Shown: positions 1 to 11,185, numbered from the stretch's first letter. The stretch: 64,000 nt of DNA from Castor canadensis (GCF_047511655.1 NC_133402.1:62686951-62750950); one strand, 5' to 3'. Translations and numbers: made by a program. The notes: a model not told the origin generated them from the sequence alone.

Positions 1-66
1 GCTGAAGGGGTAGAGCGCCTGCTTTGCAGCACAAAGACCTGAGTTCAAACCCCAGTTCCACCCCCT
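1..66 (+). mobile_element. ID-like SINE, 3' part, cut by the window edge
   Basis: Reads 'ggggtagagcgcctgctttg' then 'gagttcaaaccccag', the box A end and box B of the tRNA-derived unit found throughout the window. Despite the tRNA-like core it is not a functional tRNA gene. Confidence 0.85.
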
Positions 67-142
67 CACCCAGAAAGTTCATACTGAGTCATTCTTTGTT
101 CATTCGAACAATTAGCACGTTTCAAATACAACAGAAATTTTG

Positions 143-227
143 TTTTTTTACTTGCAGTAAAGTTGAACTCAGGGCTCATACATGCAAAGCAGGCACTCTA
201 TGAATTGAGTCATGCCTCTAGTCCCTT
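143..227 (-). mobile_element. ID-like SINE with perfect 15-bp target-site duplication
   Basis: Antisense tRNA-derived unit (T-run, 'gttgaactcagggctcatac', 'aggcactctatgaattgagt'). Flanked by identical 15-bp copies of ACAACAGAAATTTTG at 128-142 and 228-242. Confidence 0.9.
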
Positions 228-1587
228 ACAACAGAAATTTTGACGATTACAAAACAAATTTAATTTTCCGATTTTCAGTTTTATTTAATAAACTTCAGAC
301 ATGGACAATTTCTGATTATCTTAAAAGGTGCCCAAGCACCAATCCGGGGCCTCAGACTGAGAGGAGGGGGTAGGAGAGGAGGCAATGGGGTGTCTGGACT
401 CTCCTGTCCCACGGTACTGAGCCATATCTGGAGCTCAGGTGCTCTCTGATTTCCATGGATGTCACATGGTGGCAGCTGTACCACAGGGGTCTCTAGATTT
501 ATAAGGGTTACAAATCTGAGGAAAGAAGGAAAAGGATCTGGAAAGCAGTTGGTGTGGAAACCCTTTTGTGCATTCTGAGTTAGTGATGGTACACAGTTCT
601 CCAGGACTATCAAAGCAGGATTCTTTTGTCTGGGAACACAGGGTAGTGTAGAGTTACGACCTAAACACTACAGCCATGGACCTGCATTTTCTGAATTGTT
701 TGTTCATTGGGTTTATATATTTATTTCTTTGGTGCCTATTACACAGGCGAGGCAAGCTACCACTGAGCTACACCACCAGCCCCCGAATTCAGATTTTTAT
801 TCATCAACATTTAAGAACTCTCACGATCTTTCAATTCTGTGTATGGACCCAAGCAATACAAACTCCTGTGTTCTTTTAAGTTTAAAATCAAACGCTAGTT
901 TAATGTTATTTTTTAAATTGGTGAATGTACACGAGGAAGACATGCAGACTTTCCTTCTATGCCTCCCACTGCCCCCACCAAAACCACAACGCTGGTCAGG
1001 CTCTTCGTTACAAACAAGTCCACTCGGAGTCGTATTTAAAATCAGCAAGAGTTCCTGTTACCATTCAGAGTTAGACCACAGACTCAAGGTGCATTTCCCT
1101 GCAGTGCTGGCCAAACCCTTGCTTCCCAAGTGCCCAGTGAGAAACCCACCGCCACTCGTGCCTCCAAGACTGAGCACAAATGCTGCTGCAGTTGTCCCCA
1201 CGCCACCACCTCAGGTCCATTTCCACTCTGGGAAGTCCCACCTTGCAACACTCCTGCTCCCAAGGCCAGGCACCTCTGCTGCTGGCTACAAAATGATTGT
1301 GGCAGGACCCTTTGGTCATGTTGATTGCTTTTGATCAAAGTCTCATCCAGGTGTACAGGATTGGCACTGTCCATGCCACATGTCACATCACTGCCGTGTC
1401 CACAGCTCAGCAGCAAAGGAGTCTGGGAACTCAGCACTGTGGAGGTGGCGGGCCACATCGCTTAGAAACTTCTGCAAATATTAAAAGGCTACTCAAAAAG
1501 TAATGAGCAGGCACAAGCTCAAAGTTTAGTTAGCCTGATTCCTTGCACCTCTTCACCGAGAAAAAGCAGCCCCAGGGGGCTCTTTCC
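228..1587. other. Unassigned sequence
   Basis: I recognise no gene. A worn ID-like remnant may lie at about 735-785 ('gcaagctaccactgagctacaccacc'). A 110-codon minus ORF (281-613) has its stop inside an AATAAA motif. A 212-codon plus ORF (696-1334) is Pro/Ser-rich, overlaps the SINE remnant, has no familiar motif, and is probably chance. Confidence 0.5.
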
Positions 1588-1903
1588 CTTTTTTTTGGGC
1601 GGGTGGGTACTAGAGTTTGAACACACTTGCTAGGCAGGCACTCTACCATTTGAGCCACACCCGGGGCCCTGTTGCTTTAGTTAATATTCAGATAGTGTCT
1701 CACACATTTTGTCTCCGGCCGAGCCTCCCCCCTATGCCTCCCAAATAGCTGGGATTACATGAATGCACCACCACTACTCAGCGTGTTTGTAGAGATGGGA
1801 GTCTTGCTAACTTTTGCCTGGGCTGGTCTCAAACCTCAATCCTTCCCATCTCTGCCTCCCGAGTAGTTGAGGTCACAGGCATGAGCCACCACATCTGGTC
1901 CTA
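1588..1903 (-). mobile_element. Composite SINE (ID + B1 + B1)
   Basis: Antisense ID unit (1589-1672) followed by two B1-like units ending 'gagccaccacatctggtc'. It shows the uninterrupted trimeric layout used here to reconstruct the split copy at 24.6-26.0 kb. Confidence 0.88.
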
Positions 1904-2029
1904 CAGGGGATGAAATTGTGTATGAAATTGCCCAGGTAACAAAGGTGCTGAATCAAAGCAGGTCTGTTCCCCTGTTCATGATGAGCCAGCATCATTTACT
2001 GAGCTGTGCAAAGAGCTGCACGATAATAT

Positions 2030-2218
2030 TTCGTTTTTCCTCTCGACAACCCTGGAGGAAGGAATGCTCACCATGGTTTCACAGGTGAAGGCTCTGAGGT
2101 ATGGGGAGGTCAGCCTTTGCCCTAAAGACCCAGGACCTGTATGAAAAGCTGGGCTTTGAACCCAGGATGCCTGGAAATTCAAGGTTTGATCACTACCCTC
2201 TGCCAACTCACTAGGGCC
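2030..2218 (+). mobile_element. MIR relic
   Basis: 'gaaggctctgaggta', 'gggctttgaacccaggatgc' and 'accctctgcc' follow the MIR core and 3' pattern. Confidence 0.6.
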
Positions 2219-2642
2219 TCTCCTGGGACACGCAGATGCTCCAAGCGCATGGAGATGGTGGGTAGAGAGGGAAGCACGTGCTGTTTACCTGCCCAGTGCC
2301 CCTTCCTTGGGGAGCCTGTCCCTCCTATGCCCCAAGGTCCTGTGAACAGCGATTCCTCAAGTGCCCCCAGTGGTGAACGTGACCCAGGACTGAGTCAGAC
2401 AGTTCTCCCAGGACTTCACTGCTGGAGATCTCGGGAAGGAGGTTCTTGTCTCCTCCTTCTTCCTCTGGAAGGAGTGTGTAATAAATGTTTCCCTGGGGAA
2501 GGAGTTGGGGATGTTTCAGAGCAGGCCACACACCTTCCACATGGAGGTGGGCCTCCAAAAATTTGCAAAAGACTGTGTTGAAGATGCAGAGTTAGTTCTA
2601 CAGAGAAGACTCGGACAAGTGTTAATCAAAAAAACTATCTTA

Positions 2643-2832
2643 GTCAAGCATGGTGGCACCTGCCTGTAATCCCAGCACTCAGGAGGTGGGAGGATCATGG
2701 GTTTAAGGCCAGCCAGTTTTGCACAGTGAAACCCTGCCTTAAAGAAAAACAAAGTCTGGAGATGTAGCTCAGTGGTAGAGCACTGGACTAGCATGTGTGA
2801 GACCTTGGGTTCATTACCCAGCACCACAAAAA
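2643..2832 (+). mobile_element. Composite SINE (B1 + ID)
   Basis: B1-like unit ('caagcatggtggcacctgcc') followed by an ID-like unit ('gatgtagctcagtggtagag'). This ID head is closer to the squirrel/guinea-pig type than its neighbours. Confidence 0.88.
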
Positions 2833-3224
2833 ATGCCACCCGAACCCTAAAAAACCGAGACCTCAACGTGCAGGCCATTGGCGGTAATGAAGTCTATGAA
2901 GCACGGAGTACAGTTAATGACCACAAATCAACACAAAAAGCCTCAGAATTCCTTCATTCTGTCGACTTACAGGCAAAAAGGGATTAGTGTCACTGGCAGT
3001 TAATAAATATCTTTGTCTTTTCACTTGATAGGTGTACTCACACATTACCAAAACTGGTTAAAAGTAAGCTCCCTGACTCCTTTGCTCCCAAAATTCTGAA
3101 ACCATTTTACAGTCTTATAAATGCTTTTGAAATAATTCCAACAAAAACTTTATTTTCCTAAGAAACAAGTAAAACTCTGAGTACACATTTTTTTTTCTGC
3201 TAAGATGATTGCAAAAGAAGATAT

Positions 3225-3556
3225 GTGTGCCAGATGCAGTGGTTCATACTTATAATCCCAGCTACTTGGAAGGCAAAGATTGAGAAGATCAAAATTTGAA
3301 GCCAGCCCAGGCAAAAAGATACAGAGACCCCTGTCTCAATAAACAAGCCAGGTGTGGTGGCTTACACTGTAATACCAGCTACGCAGGAGGCACAGGCAGG
3401 AGGATGACAGTGCAAGGCCAGCCTGGGCAAAAACTGGGGATCCTATCTGATAAATAACCTAAAGCAAAAAGGGTGGGAGGCGTGGCTGAAATGGTAGAGC
3501 ACCTGCCTAGCAAGTGCAAGGCTCTGAGTTCAAACTCCAGTACCACCAGAAAAAGA
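3225..3556 (+). mobile_element. Composite SINE (B1 + B1 + ID)
   Basis: Two B1-like units, the second starting at about 3345, joined to an ID-like unit ending 'aactccagtaccacc'. Confidence 0.88.
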
Positions 3557-4389
3557 GGAAGAAATAAAGCAAAACAGAATGATGGGAAAACATCATTCTC
3601 AGTATATTCTAAATAATGTCAACATGCTCGAACATCAACATATACATTGATAGTGGGAATTAAACGGCTATGAATCAGTATGAGGTTTATCCCTGCTTGA
3701 ATGAATTTAACAGGATTATGGGTCTTGATGGAGTCCAGAGCCCTGTCTCAGGGACACTGCAGTCGCTGCCTCTTCACTGGGGATGCTGGGAAAGATGGTC
3801 AGACTGATGACTGGGCTGTGCAGGACCAATGGCAGCAGAGGTGCTGCCTCTGCGCCTGCACCTGGCTCCTGTTCGACTTCTCAGTTGGTGACATTCCCAC
3901 TGGCAGCCTGAGAAGCTTTTGTTTCTTTTTCCCTTTCCCTTTGTGGTATACTTAGGTATTATGGGTAGACGTCGGGCACTAGAAAAACACTAGGCATATA
4001 TGTATTTGTCTGACGCGCACATTGCTTCCTGGTATTATCATTTACGCGTCGTAGGTACACATGGATGCATGCATGAGTGTGTGTGTGCATCTGAGCATAC
4101 GCACGTGTGCAGGGCTCCGGTGCCTGAGACGTCACATCCTTTGGTCACCCTTGTCACACAACAGACACCTACCTTCAGTCAGGTGTCGAATTAGATGGAA
4201 GGCAGGCATCCTGTGTCATCTGCCTCATGTCACATTCTTCTGAGGCCCCAAGGCTAAGGACACCCTCCAGTGGCACTTCATCCTCTAAAACAAAATACAA
4301 GAAAGAAAACAACACTCACACCTCCCTGAGCCACGCACGACTGGCAAAACATTTACAGTAGAGGAAAAGAAAGATCAAGCGTTTAGCCC

Positions 4390-4640
4390 ATTTGGACTTC
4401 TGGAACAAAAGTGCCATAGGCCGTGGGTAAAGACATTTACTTCCCAAGTCCTACAGGCTGGCAAGTTCAAGATCGAGGGGCTAGCTGCTTCTGAAAGTGG
4501 TGAGGGGGCTTCTCTTAGACGCAGCTCCTGCGTGCACCGTGGAGGGAGGGGCACTAATCATTCCTTATGATCTAATCACCCCTCCAGACCCTGCTCCCTA
4601 ATACCAACGCCCTGTTGTTGAATAGATGTTCACGTATCTA
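4390..4640 (-). mobile_element. MaLR (MLT1/MST-like) LTR relic
   Basis: 'ctacaggctggcaagttcaagatcgag', 'ggcactaatcattccttatg' and 'tctaatcacccctcc' follow the antisense MaLR LTR pattern. Subfamily uncertain. Confidence 0.5.
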
Positions 4641-4646
4641 TTTTCA

Positions 4647-4731
4647 GGCTGGGGAGTGGCTCAAGCGTGAGGCCCTGAGTTCAAACCTCAGTGCTGCCAA
4701 AAAAAAAAAAAAAGAAAAGAAAAGAAATACT
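4647..4731 (+). mobile_element. ID-like SINE with internal deletion
   Basis: 'ggctggggagtggctcaagc' jumps directly to 'gtgaggccctgagttcaaac', losing the middle of the unit, then a long A-tail. Confidence 0.85.
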
Positions 4732-4959
4732 ATTCCTTGTTATAAAAAAAGAATGAATTTTCAGGACAACACAGACATTCAGACTATATAGCACCATGCA
4801 AGAATGAATTTAAAAAGAAAAGCTACAAAAGCTGTTTGATTATCTCCAGAATAATTAACCCAACCCTTCGTGAAGCTCCCATCTCAACAAAGATAGCTCT
4901 GGTCAGTCTGAAAACTTAGGTACTTTGCATACCGTAACCAGCAGCACACTGTCACTGGT

Positions 4960-5600
4960 GGGTGTCTCAGAAGACCCTGGTTGAGACGATCTCAGGTCCT
5001 TAGCAGCTCAAGCAAAGCCTTGAGCAGAGACGCACAGACTGCAAAGTAGCATCAAAGTTTTATTGAGAGTGAAAGCAGGGAACACACTCCCCAAGGAAGG
5101 GGGAGTGGCTCTGAGCAAGGCGGCTTAAGAGTGGCACTTGTAGAAAAAGCTCTGGTGCCCTAGTTTGGAAGGGTTTTTATAGCAAGGGGAGGAGATTTGG
5201 GTGGCACTGAGGAGGGGCTTTTAGCGATTGACAGACTGATTGACTGCACCTGTGGATTCACTGGGCCTTCCATAGTCATTAGACTGTAATTAGGGACCCG
5301 GATTTGTCTGCCCCAGTTAGGGTCCAGATGAAAATGCTGTTTCAAAAGGGGCGTTTTGGGGTGGTTCTGGGTGGAGCTAAACCTCTTGTTCCTTGCAAGT
5401 GTTCTGCAAGGAGACCACCTGTTCCCTGTGACCTGGTTTGGGTACTTTGCTTGATCTTCCTGCCTCAATACCAGGCAAATAATTCCACCTTCAAAATTAT
5501 TACTGCCAAGAAAATTTGGTAGCAGCAAAACCAACAATGGACTGAACTCTTCAGGTCAAATAAGGGGAAAAAAAGGGAGTTTCCATGTGGGTAGCATGAC
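4960..5600 (-). mobile_element. Probable solo retroviral LTR
   Basis: On the minus strand a poly(A) signal CAATAAAACTTTG (about 5049-5061) is followed by a U5-like tail ending near a TG/CA boundary at about 4960. The opposite end is either 'ccaaca' at 5531-5536 or 'gcatgaca' at 5594-5601. No primer-binding site or polypurine tract is apparent next to it, so it looks solo. Boundaries and family are uncertain; I found no clear target-site duplication. Confidence 0.5.
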
Positions 5601-6504
5601 AGAGGAAGGCTGGATGATTGGGAAGGGTGAACCTGAGATCCCAAAAAGAGAGGTGGCACTGCCTGGGGATGGAGAGAGAGAGCTTGGTGGTATAGCAGGA
5701 GGGAGGGACCATGCCTGGTCTGTGGGTGAGCTGGGTCCCCTGAGACCCATGGAGTCTCTCAAGATGGCTTCCTGCAGAGGCTGGCCCTTGGTGGGGATGG
5801 AGTGAAAGCCTTTCTGAGGTGTGGACTCCAGAGAGGATGGCAGCTTGCAGGTGAGAGGAGAAGTCGGGGCTTTTGGAGACCCTTCCTCAGTGTGTGTCAC
5901 TTGGAGCTGTGTGGCATTGAACTGCTCCCAATCCCCAGCCACAGCAGTTCCCACGTAGAATCAGAAGCTATTGTCACCTCCTCTTTCTGGGGAGAACACT
6001 GCCCAGATTGTCCCCTGGACTCTCAGTCTGGTTGTCCTGCTGGGGTCACCACACCCACCTCTGTGTGGGAGCAGGGACCCAGAGCAGAGTTAATTGCACC
6101 TTCACCCCCCCTGCCTCAGGGACATCTCCATCAGACTGCCTGATGCCACTGGGCCACTGGGAGGCCATGAGCCACCTCCTAAGAAGAGTGGCACATGGTA
6201 TTCTCTTCCCTCTGTGACTGAGACCTGAGCGGATGTAGGTCACATCTGAGGCACCATCTCCACACTGCTGGAGCTATCTCATCTCCATGGGAGATGAAAG
6301 TGAGCATCACTGGGGCCCCTGAATCCAGCCAGGCCTGCTGAGTCCATGCTTAGACTTTCTTTTTCCTCACTTGGTTCTCCACTAAGTTCACCTTTTCTTT
6401 AAACTAGTTGGGCTCAGGTAATTACGTGTCAAACTTGTGCTGCTTCCTCTGCCTGGACTTCTCCTACTTCACCACACCTCCCCCCCACCAGCAAATCACT
6501 TCTC
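5601..6504. other. Unassigned GC-richer sequence
   Basis: No recognisable gene. Overlapping ORFs on both strands (up to 132 codons) show no domain I know. It could be unrelated flank or decayed internal sequence beside the LTR. Confidence 0.4.
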
Positions 6505-6845
6505 TTTTGTGTCAGTGCACTTCACGTTACTGCAGCGAAGTACCTGAAGCAATCAGCTTACAAAGAGTAAAGGTTACTTAGCTCATGGTTCTGGAGGTTC
6601 CAGTTGAAGATGGGGTTCCCTTTGCTTTGGGAAGGCAGGAATGTGTGGTGGAGCAAAACCACTTAGATCACAAGCCAGGAAGCAGAGAGACTGAGGGGCT
6701 GAGGTCTGACAGTTCCCCGCAAGGGGTCACACCCTTGACTTAAGAACCTTCTATGAGGTCTGGCTTCTTGAGGAAAGCACTACCCTGGGGGGGCCAAGCC
6801 TTTAACACACGGACCTTCAGGACACTCATCCAAACCATAGCACTT
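6505..6845 (-). mobile_element. MaLR-like LTR relic
   Basis: 'gcgaagtacctgaagcaatc', 'ctcatggttctggaggttcc', 'agccaggaagcagagagac' and 'caagcctttaacacac...ccaaaccatagca' are hallmarks of a common antisense mammalian LTR-type repeat. A related copy is at 32937-33305. Confidence 0.6.
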
Positions 6846-6865
6846 AAAGATGGCTAAAAACTGAT

Positions 6866-7085
6866 CAATCCAGCCAGATGGATCGATCACCTATAATCAT
6901 GGCCATCTGGGAGGCTGAGATTGGGAGGATCAAGGTTTGAGGCCAGTCCAGGCAAATAGTTTGGGAGACCTCATCTCCAAAATAACCAGAGCAAAATGGA
7001 CTGGGGCTGTGGCTCGAGTGGTAGAGCGTCTGCTTTGCAAGTGTGAAGTCCTGAGTTCAAACCCCAGTCCCACAAAAACCAAAAA
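6866..7085 (+). mobile_element. Composite SINE (B1 + ID)
   Basis: B1-like unit then 'ggctgtggctcgagtggtag' and 'gagttcaaaccccagtccca'. Confidence 0.88.
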
Positions 7086-7089
7086 AGAT

Positions 7090-7245
7090 TCATCCACCCT
7101 CTTCCTACGTGTTTATGAGCTAGGGTGTGGTGTTTTGATCCGTGAGTCCATTGGATAGTGATCAACTCAGGGTAGTTAGCACACCCATCACTTTAGACTT
7201 TATCATTTCTTTATGGCAAGTATATCCAAATTTATTTCCTTTAAT

Positions 7246-7289
<44 letters not shown>
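7090..7289 (-). mobile_element. Older L1M-type 3' end, first half
   Basis: 'gggtagttagcacacccatc' and 'tatcatttctttatg' match the antisense 3' region of old mammalian L1s, which continues after the younger L1 at 9072. It ends in the TC microsatellite. Confidence 0.65.
7249..7288. repeat. (TC)n microsatellite
   Basis: About 20 pure TC dinucleotides, directly before the L1 insertion site. Confidence 0.97.
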
Positions 7290-7290
<1 letters not shown>

Positions 7291-7300
7291 AGATACTGCC
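7290..7300. repeat. Target-site duplication of the L1, left copy
   Basis: GAGATACTGCC immediately before the T-run; its partner GAGACACTGCC is at 9061-9071. Confidence 0.85.
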
Positions 7301-9060
7301 TTTTTTTTATTGTTTTATTATTCATATGTGTGTACAAGGCTTGGGTCATTTCTCCCCCCTGCCCCCACCCCCTCCCTTACCACCCACACCGCCCCCTCCC
7401 TCTCCCCCCACCCCCTCACTACCCGGCAGAAACTATTTTGCCCTTATTTCTAATTTTGTTGTAGAGAGAGTATAAGCAATAATAGGAAGGAACAAGGGTT
7501 TTTGCTGGTTGAGATAAGGATAGCTATACAGGGAGTTGACTCACATTGATTTCCTGTGCGTGTGTGCTACCTTCTAGGTTAATTCTTTTTGATCTAACCT
7601 TTTCTCTAGTTCCTGGTCCCCTTCTCCTATTGGCCTCAGTTGCTTTTAAGGTATCTGCTTTAGTTTCTCTGCATTAAGGGCAACAAATGCTAGCTAGTTT
7701 TTTAGGTGTCTTACCTATCCTCACCCCTCCCTTGTGTGCTCTCGCTTTTATCATGTGCTCATCGTCCAATCCCCTTGTTGTGTTTGCCCTTGATCTAATG
7801 TCCACATATGAGGGAGAACATACGATTTTTGGTCTTTTGGGCCAGGCTAACCTCACTCAGAATGATGTTCTCCAATTCCATCCATTTACCAGCGAATGAT
7901 AACATTTCGTTCTTCTTCATGGCTGCATAAAATTCCATTGTGTATAGATACCACATTTTCTTAATCCATTCGTCAGTGCTGGGGCATCTTGGCTGTTTCC
8001 ATAACTTGGCTATTGTGAATAGTGCCGCAATAAACATGGGTGTGCAGGTGCCTCTGGAGTAACCTGTGTCACAGTCTTTTGGGCATATCCCCAAGAGTGG
8101 TATTGCTGGATCAAATGGTAGATCAATGTCTAGCTTTTTAAGTAGCCTCCAAATTTTTTTCCAGAGTGGTTGTACTAGTCTACATCCCCACCAACAGTGT
8201 AAGAGGGTTCCTTTTTCCCCGCATCCTCGCCAACACCTATTGTTGGTGGTGTTGCTGATGATGGCTATTCTAACAGGGGTGAGGTGGAATCTTAGTGTGG
8301 TTTTAATTTGCATTTCCTTTATTGCTAGAGATGGTGAGCATTTTTTCATGTGTTTTCTGACCATTTGAATTTCTTCTTTTGAGAAAGTTCTGTTTAGTTC
8401 ACTTGCCCATTTCTTTATTGGTTCATTAGTTTTGGGAGAATTTAGTTTTTTAAGTTCCCTATATATTCTGGTTATCAGTCCTTTGTCTGATGTATAGTTG
8501 GCAAATATTTTCTCCCACTCTGTGGGTGGTCTCTTCAGTTTAGAGACCATTTCTTTTGATGAACAGAAGCTTTTTAGTTTTATGAGGTCCCATTTATCTA
8601 TGCTATCTCTTAGCTGCTGTGCTGCTGGGGTTTCGTTGAGAAAGTTCTTACCTATACCTACTAACTCCAGAGTATTTCCTACTCTTTCCTGTACGAACTT
8701 TAGAGTTTGTGGTCTGATATTAAGATCCTTGATCCATTTTGAGTTAATCTTGGTATAGGGTGATATACATGGATCTAGTTTCAGTTTTTTGCAGACTGCT
8801 AACCAGTTTTCCCAGCAGTTTTTGTTGAAGAGGCTGCTATTTCTCCATCATATATTTTTAGCGCCTTTGTCAAAGACAAGTTGGTTCTAGTTGTGTGGCT
8901 TCATATCTGGGTCCTCTATTCTGTTCCACTGGTGTTCATGTCTGTTTTTGTGCCAGTACCATGCTGTTTTTATTGTTATTGCTTTGTAATATGGTTTGAA
9001 GTCAGGTATTGTGATACCTCCTGCATTGCTCTTTTGACTGAGTATTGCCTTGGCTGTTCG
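7301..9060 (-). mobile_element. L1 retrotransposon, 5'-truncated, relatively recent
   Basis: Antisense L1 of about 1.76 kb. A T-run at 7301-7308 is the poly(A) tail, followed by a C-rich L1 3' UTR and the C-terminal part of ORF2. The longest open piece, 7795-8550 (251 codons), carries typical L1 ORF2 C-terminal sequence: [18 protein letters not shown] (the Cys-rich domain), [37 protein letters not shown], and an end in [11 protein letters not shown]. Farther 5' another frame (8887-9075) gives [35 protein letters not shown], so frameshifts separate the parts. The element is flanked by an 11-bp target-site duplication with one mismatch (7290-7300 and 9061-9071). It lacks ORF1, the endonuclease and most of the reverse transcriptase, so it is inactive. 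Confidence 0.95.
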
Positions 9061-9071
9061 GAGACACTGCC
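9061..9071. repeat. Target-site duplication of the L1, right copy
   Basis: GAGACACTGCC, one difference from the copy at 7290-7300; it fixes the 5' truncation point of the L1 at 9060. Confidence 0.85.
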
Positions 9072-9482
9072 TCATTGTTAATTATACTCTTCCTATCAAA
9101 CAATAACACTGTGCCCGTCAGTTCACCTCTCTTCCTTGCCCTCCCCTCACCAGTGTCCCCCGTCTCTGTGACCACTATTCAGCTCTCAACTTCTATGACA
9201 CCAGCTGTGAGACGATACAGCATTTGTCTTTCTGTGCTTGACTTGGTTCACCTAACACAATATCATCCAGGTGCAGCCCCACTGTCACAAGTAACGGGAC
9301 TGCACGCTTTTTTGTGGCAGAGTAGTATTCTCTGTGCATGTATACTGCATTTGCTTTATCCCTTTGCCTGTTGATGGACTTTAAGGTTGATTCCCTGCCC
9401 TGGCTGTGCCGACTAGTGCTGCAGCCAGCGAGGGGGTGCAGTGAACCACGGTGTCTTTTCAGATTCGCTTCAGCACCCATCG
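9072..9482 (-). mobile_element. Older L1M-type 3' end, second half
   Basis: Contains the standard old-L1 antisense series: 'gaccactattcagctctcaacttctatgac', 'cagcatttgtctttctgtgc', 'acacaatatcatccaggt', 'cctttgcctgttgatgga'. It continues the segment interrupted at 7289. Confidence 0.8.
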
Positions 9483-9589
9483 TCTGTGAGTGTTCTTAGC
9501 CTCTGGGGGATGGACTGCCCCTCTGCTTGTCCCTGTTTTACCCTGCACACTTGTCACAGCACCTCCACTGATTGAGGTCCTGCTTTCTT

Positions 9590-9765
9590 ACTGCTGTGGG
9601 CCTCTCTCTAGAAAGCTGTAATCTGTCGAGGGCAGGAGCTGTCATTTGTGGGTTTTGCAGCTTGAGTCCAGTCCAGCTGCTCACGCAGACCGCTCCTGAC
9701 TAGTATTTGTGGCATGAATGAATGAGTGAATGAATGAGCGAACAAATGAAGCAAGAGTCTCTCCC
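9590..9765 (+). mobile_element. L2 3'-end relic
   Basis: 'gagggcaggagctgtcattt' followed by 'gaatgaatgagtgaatgaat' matches the 3' end of ancient L2 elements. Confidence 0.6.
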
Positions 9766-10320
9766 CAAGTTTTTCAAGAAGAGATATTTGCATCTCAGCA
9801 GATAGAGGCAGGGCAGCATTTGGAATGGATAATGAAAGGAACCATTCTATCCATCAGTCTGTGTGTCCATGTGTCTGTCTGTCTGAATGTCCTTAGGCAT
9901 AGCTGGAGATGGGGACTTGCAGGATGCAAGAGTGGCTCCTGCTTGGGAGGACAAAGCCAGGGCTGTTAAGGGCTACCTGCCCCCAGCACTAGTTTTTGTA
10001 GCAACTATCATCACCACCTGCTCTCAGGTGGGGAGTTTGGTGGGCACCTCTGGGAAACTGAGGCAGAACTGAGGAGGGGGAGGGGGAGTGCAGGGAGTTG
10101 TCTCCAAGCAGCTCGTGTATTCTTGTTGGTTGATTGAATTTGTTTCCTGTAGGGATTTTTCCTCTCCATCAGTATGAGAAACCGTGTAGGTTCTAAATAG
10201 ACCAGAGCAGAATCTGATTACATTAATAGATGTAAAAAGAAAGTGCTCAAAGCATCAGATGGTTTTCTAAAATTATTCTCAAGACCATCCTAGCAAATAG
10301 ACCTGATTAACTATTAGTTC
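9766..10320. other. Unassigned sequence
   Basis: No gene, RNA or repeat recognised. Confidence 0.4.
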
Positions 10321-10644
10321 TTTTTTCCAGTATGGGTTTTGAACTCAGGGCCTTGTGTTTGCTAGGTAGGCACTCTGCCACTTAAGCCACACCCCACACC
10401 CTTTTGGCTTTATTTATTTTTCAGGTAGGGTCTCAAGTTTTTGCCCAGGCAGGCCTTAGACCTTTATCTTCCTTCCTGTGGCCTCCTGTATTGTGGGGAT
10501 CACAGACACTCATCACCACACCTGGCTTGTTAATGAAGATGGGGTCTCACTGACATTTTTGCCCGTGTGGGCCTCAAACTATGGTCCTATCAATCTCCAC
10601 TTCCTGAATAGTTGGGATTACAGGTGTGAGCCACCTGGCCAGGG
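10321..10644 (-). mobile_element. Composite SINE (ID + B1 + B1)
   Basis: Antisense ID unit ('tgggttttgaactcagggcc') followed by two B1-like units ending 'gtgtgagccacctggcc'. Confidence 0.88.
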
Positions 10645-10679
10645 CAACTGTTAGGTTTTGATGTACTGACCTTGTTCCT

Positions 10680-10838
10680 ACAACAGAAGGAGGCCAGCTC
10701 CAAGCTTCGTCATGTATTAGCTAGGAGACTTGGGCAAGTCACTCAACATCCAGTGACATACTTTTATCACTTCGACAACACAATAAAGCCATCACAGCTA
10801 CTACTCCCTCATGGGTGTAGTGGGATGAAATGAAGGGG
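10680..10838 (+). mobile_element. MIR relic
   Basis: 'gtattagctaggagacttgg' with 'gcaagtcactcaac' is the MIR core, and the 3' part is still readable. Confidence 0.6.
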
Positions 10839-11185
10839 AAGTAGTCTTATGTTCAACCCTGTGCTGCTTTTTATAGACGGTACCTGCCATGACTTTCTCT
10901 GTTTTCAAGTGACAGAGAAAACAACACAACCACGGAAGCAAAACCAAAATGTACCGGCTCTCTCTCAACACCGGAAGGTAGGTCTTGGCTCAAAGACTGC
11001 ACACCTGGAATCCCAGATACATAGGAGGTGTAGCTCAAAGTACTGGTACTTCTGCCCCAATCTCCCACGGCATCCAGAGGGCGGAGATGTCACACACCAT
11101 GCAGAAAAGACCAAATCCTTCCGCAGGAAGGTGTCTCTTTCCACTTCTCCAAAGGGCTTACTCCCATTTCTGCCACCCACTTCTT

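Noticed and set aside
696-1334. 212-codon plus-strand ORF as a gene
   Set aside because: No recognised motif, overlaps an old ID-like remnant, and has competing ORFs on the other strand.
7795-8550. 251-codon ORF as an independent gene
   Set aside because: Its sequence is the C-terminal end of L1 ORF2, and it sits in an L1 with target-site duplications.
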